A stretch of DNA of 64,000 nucleotides from Dermacentor variabilis (Eukaryota; Arthropoda; Arachnida; Ixodida; Ixodidae), in NCBI RefSeq assembly GCF_050947875.1, contig NC_134572.1, positions 153,905,105 to 153,969,104 on the forward strand, read 5' to 3'. The position numbers were made by a program, and so were the translations under genes. Below the pieces are notes generated by a model that worked only from the letters and a program-made list of their open reading frames with translations, made no database searches and was not told where the DNA came from. Below, piece after piece: positions 43,977-56,475 of this stretch. Within the stretch, counting starts at the first letter, position 1. Every line of letters starts with the position of its first letter.

Positions 43977-45629
43977 ATTTACATGTATATGTACTACGCC
44001 ACTTACATGCTATCCCGAAACGCAAACACCAAATCAGCCAACTGCGCAGCGCAGCTATGTCACGTGAGTGAAGATGATGTTTGTCGCCTTCGCTTTATGA
44101 CGCTCTTTCCTTTCATCTGTCTTTCTTGGTGCGTTGCGTGATTTTCGTTGTAAGAAGCAATGTTTGTGTTTGGCAAGGGATGAATAATGATGGCATGCAC
44201 AAAGCACGACACATGTCTATCCACATTTAGGGATTAGCATCTGCCGCATAGCAGCAGCACACACGTGTTTTAGGGAACTCACCAAGAATGAGCACACTCA
44301 TAGTGGACATGCCCAATTGCTAAATCCAAGAAAATAAAGTGTATGGTGCAGTTGTCTCAACTATGATGCCCAGTTCCTACTAAGGGCACAAGACAGCCGG
44401 AAAACTCCGCGTCCAACAGAAGTGCTTCTCACTTGGCACATGACTGTTGCGTCAAAGGTATCCGCGACTGGCGCTAACCGTAGTTCTCTAGAACGTTCTC
44501 TGATTATGAATAATAAATAGCACGTTTAAAGAAGAATAGCCTTTTAAACATTTGCCACCTTACCATATTAGAAGCTTCTATGGTACCCCGTACTAAGGGG
44601 TTCTAATTGACACGAGAAATAGTGATTTGTGCCCGTGACCTTGAGCGTCCGGATTGAAGGTTTAAGAGGCCTCTCCCCGAACGGAAGGGTTGACGGATTT
44701 TGTTTCAAACGTGAGCTGCTTTCTCTCCGTCTATCCAACTGATACACATTGCAGAGACGTTTACTACCGCGTGATCTGGGCGTTGCGATCGTTTGTTTAA
44801 AACAACCATACATGGTGAAGGGCGAGTTATTGAATATATGTATTGGTCTAAGGACAGACGCTTGCGACATCTCAAATGTCACTAGACAACATGCAGGAAG
44901 AAGAATAGTTAGTTCCTACACATTGTGAAATTACTTCTAGAAGAAAAATCGTCCGGCAGTTTTTCTTGTGGTGGCCTCAAGTGGCGACTCGAAGTCCTTG
45001 AACTCGGGCGGCATCTTCGGCTTGCCGGACGGACCAGAACTGGTCTGCCAACTTTGAACTTTTCAGAGCCGCCTCCCAGTGGCTGCGACGCTGACGGAGA
45101 ATGTCCCCGGCGGGTCGCGCAGCCGGGGCGGCGTCGGGAAGGAGCGGGCTCGACGCTTTCTGTACTCTGGCAACGGCCGCGATTATGGACGCGTCCCGAA
45201 CGGAGGTGGTTTTACTACCATAGTTGCCAGCACATTACCAGAGCATGTGCCGCAGCGTTGCTCTCTGTCCGCAAGCTTTACACGCATCTGTTGGATATTG
45301 CCACGTAGTAGTGACGGCGAACTGCGAAAGTAACTTTATTTGGCGAACCTGTGGCTAGAAAAAAGGGACTGCACGCAATGCTCAACGAAAGCGACGAAGA
45401 CAGTCGGCGATCGTCGAAAATTGGATCAGCGGGTCAAGCGCGTCGGCTTTTATAAACCACTCGTCGAATGTTCCAAAGTAATCCCAAGGACCCCCGTGTC
45501 TTCCACAAAGTTCTACACTATTCGCGTCGCGCATACATGCAATCACATTACACAAGGTCCGGTGACAGACATCGGATAGAACCATCCATAACGTTCCGGA
45601 AACTTCGGATAAATGCAGGCGCGTCCTGC
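43977..45629. other. No assigned gene; GC-rich stretch at 44.93-45.31 kb
   Basis: 44925-45308 is open on the plus strand for 127 codons, and a second overlapping frame is open for 84 (FTTIVASTLPEHVP). Base composition may explain both. No domain is recognised; an unidentified old element is possible. Confidence 0.3.
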
Positions 45630-45902
45630 GCTGTGCAATAACATTTATTAGGCGATTAAATGTGGGCGCCCGATGAAGATAAGCAAGTGCATGTGCAAAT
45701 ATAAACCCGGGTAGCAGTGATGTAAGGCGGCGGGGCTAGGGTGGGTGTGCCTCTGGAGCAAGCGTAAAGTGATGGCCTCGTTCATGTTTAATTTACCGTG
45801 TGGTGGCGGGAATGTGCGTTTTTCAGGTCTATAGTGTTGGGTGAGGTCCCTGAACGTGGTTAGGCGAATGCCCTACGCGCATTGTGAATGTTATTGCTGC
45901 AT

Positions 45903-46454
45903 TTATATTAGGGTGTCCCGATCCGGTAGATCCGATGTCGCGCTCTCGGGGGCGGAGGCGGCAGCCACATAATATGCGGCGGCTCGGCGTATGAGACTTC
46001 GAGCCGTGGCATGGGTCACCTCGTTGCCGGCGAGTGGGACATCGGTGTGTGCTGGGCTACAGACGACGAAGACCATAGAATTTTGGCGTTGCGAGGGTGA
46101 TACCGAGTTGCCCTCGTCACAAATTTGGTGTATGCGGGCCGCTTCCCGCGAGACGCAACCACGCACGAAGCCGCGGATAGCCACATTTAATTCGCTGATC
46201 GCGATAGCAGTGTTCGGCACCGCGGCCAGTGCTAGGGCTATCACGGCTTCTTCGGCCGCCTCCACGTGTCCCGTGGTCACCGTGGCGCTCGCTAGGCGCC
46301 TACCCGTGCGGTCTGCAACCGCGATCGCATGTACGTTTATACTTTCTTCATATCTCGCGGCATCCACGTACACCGCCTCGTTGATGTTGCCAAACTGATT
46401 TTGAAGGTGGCTCGTCCGTTTGTTGCGTCTCCCGGCGTGGTGCCTCGGGTGCAT
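45903..46454 (-). pseudogene. LINE RNase H domain
   Basis: 183 codons with EAVYVDAARYEE (first Asp), VEAAEEAVIALALA (Glu) and later VFVVCSPAHTDVPLAGNEVT (the PAH..GNE block). The third catalytic block has SELN instead of SDS. The domain degrades the RNA strand after copying; it lies after RT as in other I-clade elements. Confidence 0.8.
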
Positions 46455-46750
46455 ATTCTTGGGATGCGGCGGGATGACCAGGCGGTTGCGGACGGAGGGC
46501 GGAACCGCCGTCTTTTTTTCATGCTGAATGTGGTACGTGATGCCGAGCGGCTGGAGGATGCATCGACATGTCTTTCACTTCAATAATCGTTGGTATTGCG
46601 CAACGTCGTGCGCCCCGATTAACTCGTCAAGTGAGCTCTGGAGCCAGAGCTCTAGAAACTTGTCGGTGCTCGCGTTGACTAGAACGCCGACGGCCCTCTT
46701 GAATACCTTTCGTATCATGCATGCGAACTTTTTTTCGCACCCTATCCACG

Positions 46751-48123
46751 TCAGGAAGGGGAAACATGCCTCGTGCGGCTTATCGCGTACGCCTGTACGA
46801 TAGGGATAGCGCAGTGTTCACCCGTACCATTTCCTCTACTCGTGATGCGACGCAAGAGTCGGGTCGTGTCATATACCGAACGACGAAGTCTTCGCGCCGT
46901 CTCTCCTTTATTCCTATTTGCCTGCAGATGTAACCCCAGGATTCTAATTTTCTGTACATGCGGTATGCGAGTACCATATGCGACTATAATGCGTAGTTTG
47001 GAGTATTCCCGTTCCTCGTCGCGCAGGGTTTTACCACCCCTCCTTGTGATTTTGTAGATTAAGAGCTCGGACTTCGTAGCCAAGCACTTGAGGCCCGTTC
47101 CACGCAAGCAACTCTGGACCGCATCTACACCTGCTTGTAGGGTTCGCTCGACGTGACCGTCGCATCCTCCACCGGGAACGCAGAGGGTGATGTCATCCAC
47201 GTAGACACTGTGATGCAGTCCTTCTACTTCGGTTAATTTCTAGGGTAGACCGAGTAGAAGTAAATTAAAGAGTAATGGTGATATGACGGATCCTTGCGGC
47301 GTGCCGGATGGACCCGTCTCAAATTGCGGCAATTCCTGGTCGCCGACAACGATGCATGCGCGCCTGCCCGCGAGGGAATCTCCAACGTACTTATACGTTC
47401 TTTGGCCTAGTCCTAATGTTCTAGCTGTTTTTAAGATCGCTTCCGCTTTAACGTTGCCAAATGCTCTTTTAATATCTTGGCCGAGAATTGCCTTAGTGGA
47501 GCTGGTAGTGTCATCTACGACCTGGTGATCACGTTGTAGCAATACGTGCTGTGCGGAGAGATTTCGGCGCAATCCTAGCACGGTGTGCGGAACGCGTCAC
47601 GGTCTTTGAGAAAGTTTGTCAAGCGGGAGAGAACTGCGTGTTCCGTGACTTTGCCGACAGAAGGTGTAAGCGAAATCGGTCTTAGAATATCGAGCGTAAC
47701 TTGCTTGCCTGGTTTTGGAATCATGATAACGCGGGCCCGTTAACACGCTTCGGGAAGGGAGGGCCCTCGCCAACACTCGTTAACGTAGGTCGCGAGTCGG
47801 GAGATTCACTCGTCGTCTAGGTTACGGAGAGCCTTGTTGGTAACCCGGTCCGGGCCAGGAGCCGATCGGGTGTTTAGTTCGAACAGGAATATCCGAATTT
47901 CCACTTCGCAAAATTCTGTGTCCAGTTTCTCGTTTGCGACGCCATCATAGGCGCCGTGCTTGATGCTTTCGACCTTCTTAAAGTAACGGTCACGTATTGG
48001 TTCGAGGAAGTTATCGCCTTTAGAATCTTTTACCAGTCTACAAGTCTTGTGGCCTTGAGTAGTCCGAGTCTCCTCCGGATTTAATAGCTGCCGAAAGAGG
48101 AGCCAAGCGCCCGTCCTGGTCAT
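46751..48123 (-). pseudogene. LINE reverse transcriptase, decayed
   Basis: Blocks in order: SAPGPDRVTNKALRNLDDE, then PKPGKQVTLDILRPISLTP, AILGQDIKRAFGNVKAEAIL, PSGTPQGSVISPLLFNLLLL and VDDITLC (catalytic Asp pair near 47.19-47.21 kb). The region after RT reads KIRILGLHLQANRN. Several frame changes occur near 47.2, 47.6 and 47.8 kb. Confidence 0.85.
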
Positions 48124-48129
48124 CTGCCT

Positions 48130-48800
48130 CTCGAGGTTGTTGCAGGTGTCTTTTCACTGTGCGCTGCATACCTGGAGTGCGTGTTCTTTTATTTCTCTGT
48201 CTAATTGTGCTGTGCGTGTGCGCAACGCCTTATTATGTTTTCGGCATATCAATCTTTTTTGGAAGAGTCGCTTTGATTCCCAGATGTGTAGCAGTCTGCT
48301 GTCAATCATTTCGAGGTGACTCGTCTATGTGCGTAATCGGCTCGTCGCCTCGCCCCGCTTCTTCTCATTTCTTGCGGAACGTGTCCCACTTCACGAGTTT
48401 GAGCTTACGGCCCTTGCCTTCAGGGTTAGTCCCACGACCGCTCGGGCCCGTGCCTATCGCTATCTCGATCAGCGAATCGTCACTCCCCAAATCTCCCTGT
48501 GTATTTTGCCAGTGCGTTGTAGCTACATTCGAGACGAACGCGAGGTCTGGCAGCGTGTCGACACTCACGCTCTTCCCTCGGCGTGTAGGATCGGCGGGAT
48601 TCACGATGAGTTGAAGCATTTGGTCTTGCGAGTGTTCCGAAAGGTGTTTGCTCTTGCGTGTTTCTCGGGCGTAGCCCCAGGCTCCGTGGGGCGCGTTAAG
48701 GTCGCCCGCAACAAGTAGAGGCTCGCCGCCGGAAGCAGCGGAAAGTCGAGCGTCTCTTCGGTTCTCGTTGAGTGAATGACGGTTTATCTCGGGGTAATTG
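48130..48800 (-). pseudogene. LINE endonuclease domain, decayed
   Basis: The minus strand reads GDLNAPHGAWGYA near 48.67-48.71 kb, the GD.NAPH catalytic block of APE-type LINE endonucleases, and LGSDDSLIEI near 48.47 kb where the family has GSDH. The His to Asp change at this catalytic motif would inactivate it. Confidence 0.75.
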
Positions 48801-48821
48801 TGGTAGTAGCCTCTGTTGCCA

Positions 48822-49800
48822 TTACAGTAGCTGCTGCTGTCGTAACCACTGCCGTCCGCTGCGGCCGCTTGTTCCTATTTTTGTCTTTTTTGTGTAGTTG
48901 CTATGCTTGACTATGTATCGGGCCTTGTATCTCGCCTGGCATCTGCGGTCTCCCATGAAGTGTCCCTTGCCGCACAGTCGACAGCGCAGCTCGCATCGAT
49001 GGTCAGGCGACGGATGGTTGCGTCCACATCCACGGCAAATCTTGTCGTTGGGATTGGGGCACACGTAGGTGCGGTGTCCCAGCCTCCCGGACTCATCGCA
49101 CACGTCAATATGCTTCCTGTAGAGGAAGCGTGTGACGAGCATAAGTCCGTAATATACGCATCTCGGTACGTGGAATCCGTCAAACAAAACGATTATGTTG
49201 TATGTGTTGCCCATGCGCTTGGCGTGCAGCACTCCGGGCTTGCTCTGCGTCACTATATTAGTGATGACGTCTGCCGGGCTCTCGGTCTTGGAAATGTTCC
49301 TAACTAGGCCCTTCGAAGTGTTCTCCGGGACCGCTTATTAGGCGTTCACCTAAAACTCTAGGTCTCCGATGCAAAGCTTGCCAATGGCTCCGTAACATTT
49401 GGCTCTGTCTTCGGACGGCGTGCATAGCCCCTGACGTGCATAGCGCCACGACACCCGCGGTGTTATGTGGGTAGTAGTAAATGCGATCCGTCCCGTAATA
49501 GCGCACATTGAAGCTGCCTCGGGGGCGTTCGACGATCTTGTACGAAAACGGCAGGTAACTGTGTCATTCAGCTTCCCATGGTAAGCTGCTGAACTTACCG
49601 GCCTACATCCTTTTGTACTGCGCTGTGGTGATTCCCGTAATCGCCGCGGTTACCGTCAGTCGCTGCATATGTACCTGCTGGTTATGCCCCGACTCGGTCG
49701 CACCGTAGGCCTATTTCTTCCTCTTGACATCGCGCCATCCCGCTCCCTTGCCAAAATCTTCCGGCCTAATTTCTGCACCTTCTACCTGGACGACTTCCAT
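48822..49800 (-). pseudogene. LINE ORF1 with zinc knuckles, decayed
   Basis: The frame starting at ATG 49800 is interrupted by a stop after about 30 codons. The better part (49253-48822) has VCDESGRLGHRTYVC, CRGCGRNHPSPDHRC and CRLCGKGHFMGDRRC, three gag-like knuckles. In the first the second Cys is Ser. ORF1 proteins of this clade bind element RNA. Confidence 0.8.
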
Positions 49801-50744
49801 TTAACGCCGGTAAAGGCCTACACGTTGCCGTCGGAGATCGGGAGCTCCAACGAGGTCCGGGGATAGGTTAGGCTTGGTGCGCCCCGCCCCGCGGCGGCCG
49901 GGAAATGGTGGCGTACGTGCGGATGCTAGGCTTGGCTTGCCTCGCCTGCGTGGCGGGACAAAAGGCGCTGATAATCGGCCACAAAATGAGCCCACATGGA
50001 AAAACTTGGTGCCGAGGGAGTCCTTGAAAGTGCCGCCGATCGCTAGTGAGGAGAATTTCCACGGAAAATTCGACAATCTGCCAAAAATGTAGGAAAGTAG
50101 CGGAGCCTACAGCAAGTGCGTCCGCACTCCGTGGTTTTCTTCTTCCTCCCCAAATTTCTTGTAGAAATTTTATTTTATGAAAGAACATTCTGTCCAGAGG
50201 TCATTCATCAAGCTTCACAAGAAGTAAACCATTTTAGATAGTTTCGGAAGCTTTAGCGAAGTTTAGAAAGGTGAAGCTACTACTAAAACCACATTTGCCA
50301 TTTGCAACTACGTCGTTAGTAAAAAGTAGTAGTTGAGTTTGACAAACATTTATAAGAATAACTTTGAAAAGATTTAAAGAATGATCCAAATTTGAAGAAG
50401 TTTACAGTATGCGAAAAAATGTAGCATGTTCATATATGTTCCACGGAATGCTAATAAGCGAGGCTAGATTGTAGTTTTCAAATATTTGCAGTTTACCGGA
50501 CCTTTATGTGTAACTACTTGCCCCAATTTGCAGTCACTGGGTTGGCGTAGGATATGCGCAGGCTGTAAAAACTTTTGGACAATAGTATTACAAATAAGTA
50601 CATATATGCACAAAGTTTAATTAATGAAATCAGTACTAGGAGAACAGCATTAACATTTATGAATTAGTTTGTTTCGTCTAAGCCAATGAAAAAGAAAGTC
50701 GCAGTTTCCACCGAAAGGCGAAACGTTAATTTCCAGAGAAAATT
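49801..50744. other. LINE 5' region, then unclassified DNA
   Basis: 49.80-50.10 kb is GC-rich and probably the 5' UTR of the LINE. Beyond 50.2 kb the DNA is AT-rich without recognisable features. Confidence 0.4.
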
Positions 50745-51365
50745 GTCAGACAGCTATACGAAGTAGGGTTGTATACTGCTGTAAACATTCGCTTAATAAT
50801 GCAATTAACAAGCCTGGCATCCCGCTTGCACAGGCAAACATTACCACGCATTAATCAATGACTTCGTACACTCCCTGCCGAAACGCTGTTGTTATGAAGA
50901 GCGGCAGCAGCGGCGAGAGAATAACCTTCGTGCTGCCTTTCACTTCAACGCGTACCAGGCGCGTGAGAACAAGGCGCACACGAAGCAATCAGCTATGTGG
51001 AATTAGCTAGCCTGCAAACTCACCACACTTTACCTCCATGATACGACGCGCACTGCCACGCCAAGCGAAGCCGCGGCCCAAGTAGAAGCCCCGATGTGCA
51101 CAACCCTACCACCTTCCTCGCCCTCTCGCCTTTTGTAGCCCGCGCACATGTCCCCGCTTTTCAGTTAACACGCGATAAAAGTGGGCGTGCATCCTTCCCG
51201 CTTTCCTCCCTTGCGCGCGAGAGAGTGCGCCGGCACAGTAAACCATAAGCCTATTCGGTTCAGCCTCATATGCTTTCTATCAAAACTAAAGCATACAGCG
51301 CGCGGACATGATCTATCGCACTTGGACTTTATACGGAAACTCGGAGCCTGTTACAAAGCATTGCA
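50745..51365 (+). repeat. Dispersed repeat R1, copy 2
   Basis: Shares ordered landmarks with 32905-33475: agacagctatacgaagta, aaacattcgcttaat, ttcccgctttcctcccttgc, cttggactttatac. More diverged and somewhat longer. Non-coding. Confidence 0.55.
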
Positions 51366-51691
51366 CTTTGAAGATATGAAAAAAAGTCAGTTACGTCCGT
51401 ACAACGATCACCAGGAGGCACTGCCATCTGCAAAACTTAGTTTCACAAAACTATGAGCTGAAGCAATCACTTTGCTTCAGAATATGCAATGATTTGGGAA
51501 GAACACCACTTGATCATCTAAAAATAAAGATAAAGTTTATTTCGATCAGATGGGGAGACTTGTAGTTCACTCCAGCTTTTCAATAGTCGGACAAATTTTC
51601 TTCAGTGCTTGTATATTCATCACGACGGATCAAGGGCTGCCGTGAAGGCGATTAGCATTGTTAGGATACTTCAGGTAATTTCCGCGGTCCT
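51366..51691. other. No recognisable feature
   Basis: AT-rich, nothing identified. Confidence 0.4.
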
Positions 51692-51737
51692 ACTATCATC
51701 ATCATTTTCATCATCATCATCATCGGCCTGGTTACGT

Positions 51738-53722
51738 CTACTGCAGGACAAAGGCCTCTCCCAGACTTCTCCAACTACCCCGGTCATGTACTAATTGTGG
51801 CCATGTCGTCCCTGCAAACTTCTTAATCTCATCCCCCAACCTAACTTTCTGCCGCCCCCTTGGAATCCAGTCCGTAACAATTAATGACCAACGGTTATCT
51901 TCCCTCCCCATTACATGTCCTGCCCATGCCCCCATTTCTTTTTCTTGATTTCAACTAAGATGTCATTTACTCGCGTTTGTTCCCTCGCCCAATCTGCTCT
52001 TTTATTATCCCTTAACGTTACACCCATCATTATTCTTTCCACAGCTCGTTGCGTCGTCCTCAATTTAAGTAGAACACTTTTCGTAAGCCTCCAGGTTTAT
52101 GCCCCGTACGTGAGCACTGGTAAGACACATCTATTATACACTTTCCTCTTGAGGGATGATGGCAACCTGCTTTTCGGGATTTCAGAATGCCTGCCAAACG
52201 CAACCCAGCCCATTTTTATTCTTCTGATTATTTCAGTCTCATGATCTGGATTCGCGGTCACTACCTGTCCTAAGTAGATGAATTCTCTTACTACTTCCAG
52301 TGCCTCGCTACGTATCATAGGCTGCTGTTCTCTTCCGAGACTGTTAAACATTACTTTAGTTTTCTGCAGATGAATTTTTAGACCCACCCTTCTGCTTTGC
52401 CTCTCCAGGCCAGTAAGCATGCATTGCAATTTGTCTCCTGAGTTACTAAGCAAGGCAATATCATCAGTGAATCGCAAGTTACTAAGGTATTCTCCATTGA
52501 CTTTTATCCCCAATTTATCCCAATCCAGGTCTCTGAATACCTCTTGTAAACACGCTGTGACTGGCATTGGAGATATCGTATCTCCCTGCCTGACGCCTTT
52601 CTTCATTGGGATTTTGTTGCTTTCTTTATTGAGGACTACGGTGACTGTGGAGCCACTATAGATATCTTCGAGTATTATTACGTGCGGCTCATCAACACCG
52701 TGATTCCGCAATGCCTCCATCACTGCTTAGGTTTCGACTGAATGAAACTCTTTCTCGTAATCAATGAACGCTACATATAAGGATTGGTTATATTCTGCTC
52801 ATTTCTCTATCACTTGATTGATAGTGTGAATATGGTCTATTGTTGAGTAGCCTTTACGGAATCCAGCCTGGTCCTTTGGTTGACAGAAGTCTAAGGTGTT
52901 CCTGATTCTATTTGCAATTACCTCAGTAAATACTTTGTGGGGAACGAACAGTAAGCTGATCGGTCTATAATTTTTCATGTCTTCGGCGTCCCCTTTCTGA
53001 TGGATTAGGATTATGTTAGCGTTCTTCCAAGATTCCGGTACGCTCGAAGTCATGAGGCATTGGGTATACAGGGTGGCCAGTTTTTCTAGAACAATCTGCT
53101 CACCTTCCTTCAACAAATCTGCTGTTACCTGATCCTCCCCAGCTGCCTTCGTCCTTTGCATAGCTCCCAAGGTTTTTGTTACTTCTTCCGGCCTTACTTG
53201 TGCGATTTCAAGTTCCCTTAGGCTATTCTTTCTTCCATTATCGTCGTATGTAGTACTGGTACTGTATAAATCTCTAAAGAACTCCTGAGCTTCTTGATCT
53301 ATCTTATCCATATTAGTAATGATATTGCCGGCTTTGTCTGTTAACGCATACATCTGATTCTTGCCAATTCCTAGTTTCTTCTTCTCTGGTTTTAGGCTTC
53401 CTCCGTTCCTGAGAGCATGTTCAATTCTATCCATATTATACTTCCTTATGTCAGCTGTCTTACGCTTGTTGAATAACTTCCAAAGTTCTGCCAGCTCTAT
53501 TCTAGCTGTTGGGTTAGAGGCTTTCATACATTGGCGTTTCTTGATCAGATCTTTCGTCTCCTGCGATAGCTTACTGGTATATTGTCCATCGGAGTTTCCC
53601 CCGACTTCTATGGCACACCGCTTAATGATGCCCATAAGATTTTCGTTTGTTGTTTCAACATTAAGGTCCTCTTCCTGAGTTAAAGCTGAATACCGGTTTG
53701 GTAGCTTGACCCGGAATTCCAC
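51738..53722 (-). pseudogene. RTE LINE reverse transcriptase and C-terminal tail
   Basis: A 307-codon frame (53722-52799) has TKAAGEDQVTADLLKEG, WKNANIILIHQKGDAEDMKN, YRPISLLFVPHKVFTEVI and QAGFRKGYSTIDHI. After a stop near 52.80 kb a 208-codon frame (52723-52097) gives KKGVRQGDTISPMPVTACLQ and LRFTDDIALLSNSG. The latter has FTDD where FADD is normal; both Asp are kept. The tail WAGHVMGREDNRWSLIVTDW (from 51935) is typical of the clade but is in another frame. At least two lesions. Confidence 0.88.
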
Positions 53723-53740
53723 TATTTTCCCTCTTACGGC

Positions 53741-54165
53741 TTACTCATTGATCCGCTTCTGATGTGCCAGTTTCTTCCAGAGTTCCTTCCTCAAGTTTAG
53801 CCTAATTCGAATTTTTACCATCCTATGTTGGCTGCAGCGCACCTTGCCGAGCATGTCCATATCTGGTATAATGCCTGGGTTAGCGCCGAATATAAAGTCT
53901 ATTTGGTTCCTAGTCTCGTCATTCGGGCACCTCCATGTCCACTTTCGGCTGCCCCGCTTGCGGAAGAAGGTATTCATTATCCGCAAATTCTGTTCTGCAA
54001 AGTCTACTAAGAACTATCCCCTGCTATTCCTAGTGCCTATGCTATATTCCCCAACTGACTTATCTCCAACCTGCTCCATGCCTACCTTGGCATTGAAGTC
54101 GCCCATCACTACAGTGTATTTTGTTTTGAGTTTACCCATCGCTGATTCCACGTTTTCATAGAAGC
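53741..54165 (-). pseudogene. RTE LINE endonuclease, 3' part
   Basis: The minus strand reads VVMGDFNAKVG near 54.08-54.11 kb (GDFN catalytic block), a stop near 54.01 kb, then WTWRCPNDETRNQIDFIF and CSQHRMVKIRIRL (where SDH would be expected). APE-type nuclease that nicks target DNA. The N-terminus is missing. Confidence 0.82.
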
Positions 54166-54170
54166 ATACT

Positions 54171-55099
54171 ATATGACTACTATATAATAATTTGTCTGCC
54201 TATCTCTAATCTATATCTAGCTATGTCCATCTCTGTGTCTCTAATCGTTTTCCCGCCAACTTTGGTCACTCGGTATGTGCTACTGTTCGATGAAACTCTT
54301 TGGTGCCAACTACGAGCTCTGAGTATCTGCCACTTGGTCTGTTCTGCAGTTCAGTGAGCCTGTCATCAATCTGGGCCAGTGGCTAAATAAGTGCCACAAT
54401 GTAGGCGGTGCTCTTCAATCAACCTCTTTAAGGCCAAATTGTGTAATTGTGCATGTGCCATCAATGTCAAAAAACTACTTCAAGATTGACCTGATGCTCA
54501 GCGAAATTGAAATAGATTCCTTATTTGTAAAAAGTATTCGTTCAGTTTAACCAACGTTTGTAGGAATGAATTTGACAAAATTTAAAGAATGAGCTAAATT
54601 TGAATATGTTTCCAACATGTGAAAACAAAGTTGTGTGGAGTATATCTTGCATGCAATGCTAATAAGCGAGATTGGTTCGCAGTTTTCCAAGTATTGTAGC
54701 GTAAAGCAATGTGATGTGCCACACATTGGTTCAAGGATAATCGCTTTCAATTTCGAAATTCCTAGTTAGATCGCTTTTTTGTTATTTTGTTTTTTATGGC
54801 GTTCCAGTGAGTTATTCTACGGCGACCACCTATTAGTAACTACATTTCCTTTTAGCAGAACGCTATCAATGACGGCACATAGTATAATTTTATGAATTAG
54901 CCAGTTTTCAGCAACTTGGCTATGAAAATTAGCTACGGAATTTATAATACAGTGCTCTCTTTCGGCTAGGAGTACAGCGGTGTTTATTACACGGTTGTCA
55001 TATGTTAATTTATTGCTGTTAGTTTATTTATTGCCTTCTTTATTTATATTGGTTTCACTCACGCCGCCTGAGGGGTACTACACTGGGGCGGGGGGACTA
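54171..55099. other. GCCAACTT-family repeat, then unclassified DNA
   Basis: 54.25-54.34 kb holds another copy of the word found three times at 36.6-37.4 kb (cgccaactttggtcactcgg, tatgtgctactgttcgatga). The rest is AT-rich. Confidence 0.4.
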
Positions 55100-55392
55100 C
55101 ACGCAAAAAGTCAGAAACACGAAAGCAGAGAAAATTATCCGAAGCTTTGGGTCAGACGACAGAGCAACCTTCGTAGACGCGGCCAAATACCCACGAAGAA
55201 ATAGCTACGTAGCAGTAGTCGTAGATCACGCTCAAAAACCCCTTACAAGCATGTCAGTTGATAGCAAACATTCTGAGACAGCAGAGGAGGTAGCCATTGC
55301 ACTAGCATTGGTCTCCATGAATGCTCACTGCATCATTAGCGATTCTCAACGGCCATTAGAAATTATGCAAAAGGTAGGATCTCTGCTGAGAC
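55100..55392 (+). pseudogene. I-clade LINE RNase H fragment
   Basis: One plus-strand frame reads ATFVDAAKYPRRNSYVAVVV, then SKHSETAEEVAIALALVSMN and CIISDSQRPLEIMQ. These supply the Asp, Glu and Asp of the RNase H active site. The frame ends at a TAG near 55.41 kb. RT is not visible upstream. Confidence 0.8.
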
Positions 55393-55874
55393 GTGACACA
55401 TCACCATAGTCAATGAAGCGAAAGTTTCCAACGTAGAGAAGGGTGAGCAATTGCTCTGGTTTCGTGCGTATACTAAAGCCCCTTGATAATTTGAAAGTTG
55501 CGACACTCTCCTCTTCACGGCGCTTTCCTCCTCGATTCTCCTCGCCCACCGGGTGCGCATGGCACGCTTTTACTCGTGGGTTCCCACGCACGGGCCGCAT
55601 CATTCTATGGAGGCGTGTTATTTTGGGCCAGTTGTGCACCACAGTGGTGTTGGAAATTTTGACAAATGCTGATAACAGCATCGATAATGCTGAAGGCAAC
55701 CTTTATGAGGATATGTTATTTTCTTAGAGCCGTATGAACCGGGTATATTGATGTAAGAGGAGCTTTCAGGCGAGTTCTATGCTCTGGACTTTTTTCTGCC
55801 ACATTATGAGATGCTGTAGATTGTGCGTCTGATGTAGTATTGCTTGTGGCACATCCCTTTGTTTGTACCTTATT
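55393..55874. other. No recognisable feature
   Basis: Short frames only; nothing identified. Confidence 0.35.
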
Positions 55875-56024
55875 AAGCGAAAGCCTTAGATCTCTCTTCT
55901 CTTTCAAGGTCGAGTTGTCAACTACAGAAGCTAACACGTGACCGAAGGAATGCCGGAAGCGAACCAAAGCATGTGTAGCCTGTGTATAAGAGATGATTAC
56001 TGATTAGCAAAGTTAAGTAATGAT

Positions 56025-56475
56025 TAAAAAGCGATTGGATTAAGCTGAATTAAGGGGATTAAGGTGTATTAAGGAGAATTAGGGTGTATTAAAGTCGATG
56101 AACATTGATTAGGGTGAATGAAGGTTGATTAATGTGCATTAGGAAGGATTATGGGGGAATAGGGTTTTTACAGTGAATGAGGGATTAGGGTGGATTAAAC
56201 ATTATATAGGTCATTAAGAAGGATTAGGGTGGAGTGGGGTCGATGGAGATGAATTGGAGTCAATTAAAGTGCATTAAGGAGGATTATGGCGGACTGGAAT
56301 GGGTTAAAGTGAAAGAAGGAGTACTAGGGTGGATTAAGGTGCATAAGAAGGATTAGGGTGTATTCAGGTCGATGATCGAGAATGAAGATGAATTAAGATG
56401 GATTAAGGAACAGTAAGGAGGATTAAGGCCGATTGAGGTGGATGAAGGATTAGAATCGATGAAGGCTTATTACAG
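56025..56475 (+). repeat. 10-bp minisatellite array, left arm
   Basis: About 45 units of the pattern gattaaggtg and variants (gattagggtg, cattaaggag, gattatggcg), nearly all exactly 10 bp apart, giving AT-rich cores in phase. Confidence 0.9.

Larger units (their letters stand above)
45630..49800 (-). mobile_element. I-clade LINE, near full length, decayed
   Basis: On the minus strand: ORF1 starting near 49800 (MEVVQVEGAEIRPEDF), zinc knuckles, endonuclease, RT, RNase H, and a 3' UTR ending past an AATAAA (plus-strand tttatt at 45644-45649). Every ORF carries stops or frameshifts. The order is that of the I clade, in which RNase H follows RT. This is the most complete LINE in the window and the reference for the fragments at 21-23, 32-36 and 55-59 kb. 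Confidence 0.85.
51692..54170 (-). mobile_element. RTE-type LINE, 5'-truncated
   Basis: The minus strand carries the end of an endonuclease, a full RT and a C-terminal tail, then a (GATGAT)n-like microsatellite at 51692-51725, the usual end of RTE elements. Starts abruptly inside the endonuclease at about 54.17 kb, as expected from incomplete reverse transcription. Confidence 0.9.

Noticed and set aside
44925..45308. Host gene in a GC-rich open frame
   Set aside because: Two overlapping frames are open at once, no domain or splice signals are seen, and composition explains the openness.
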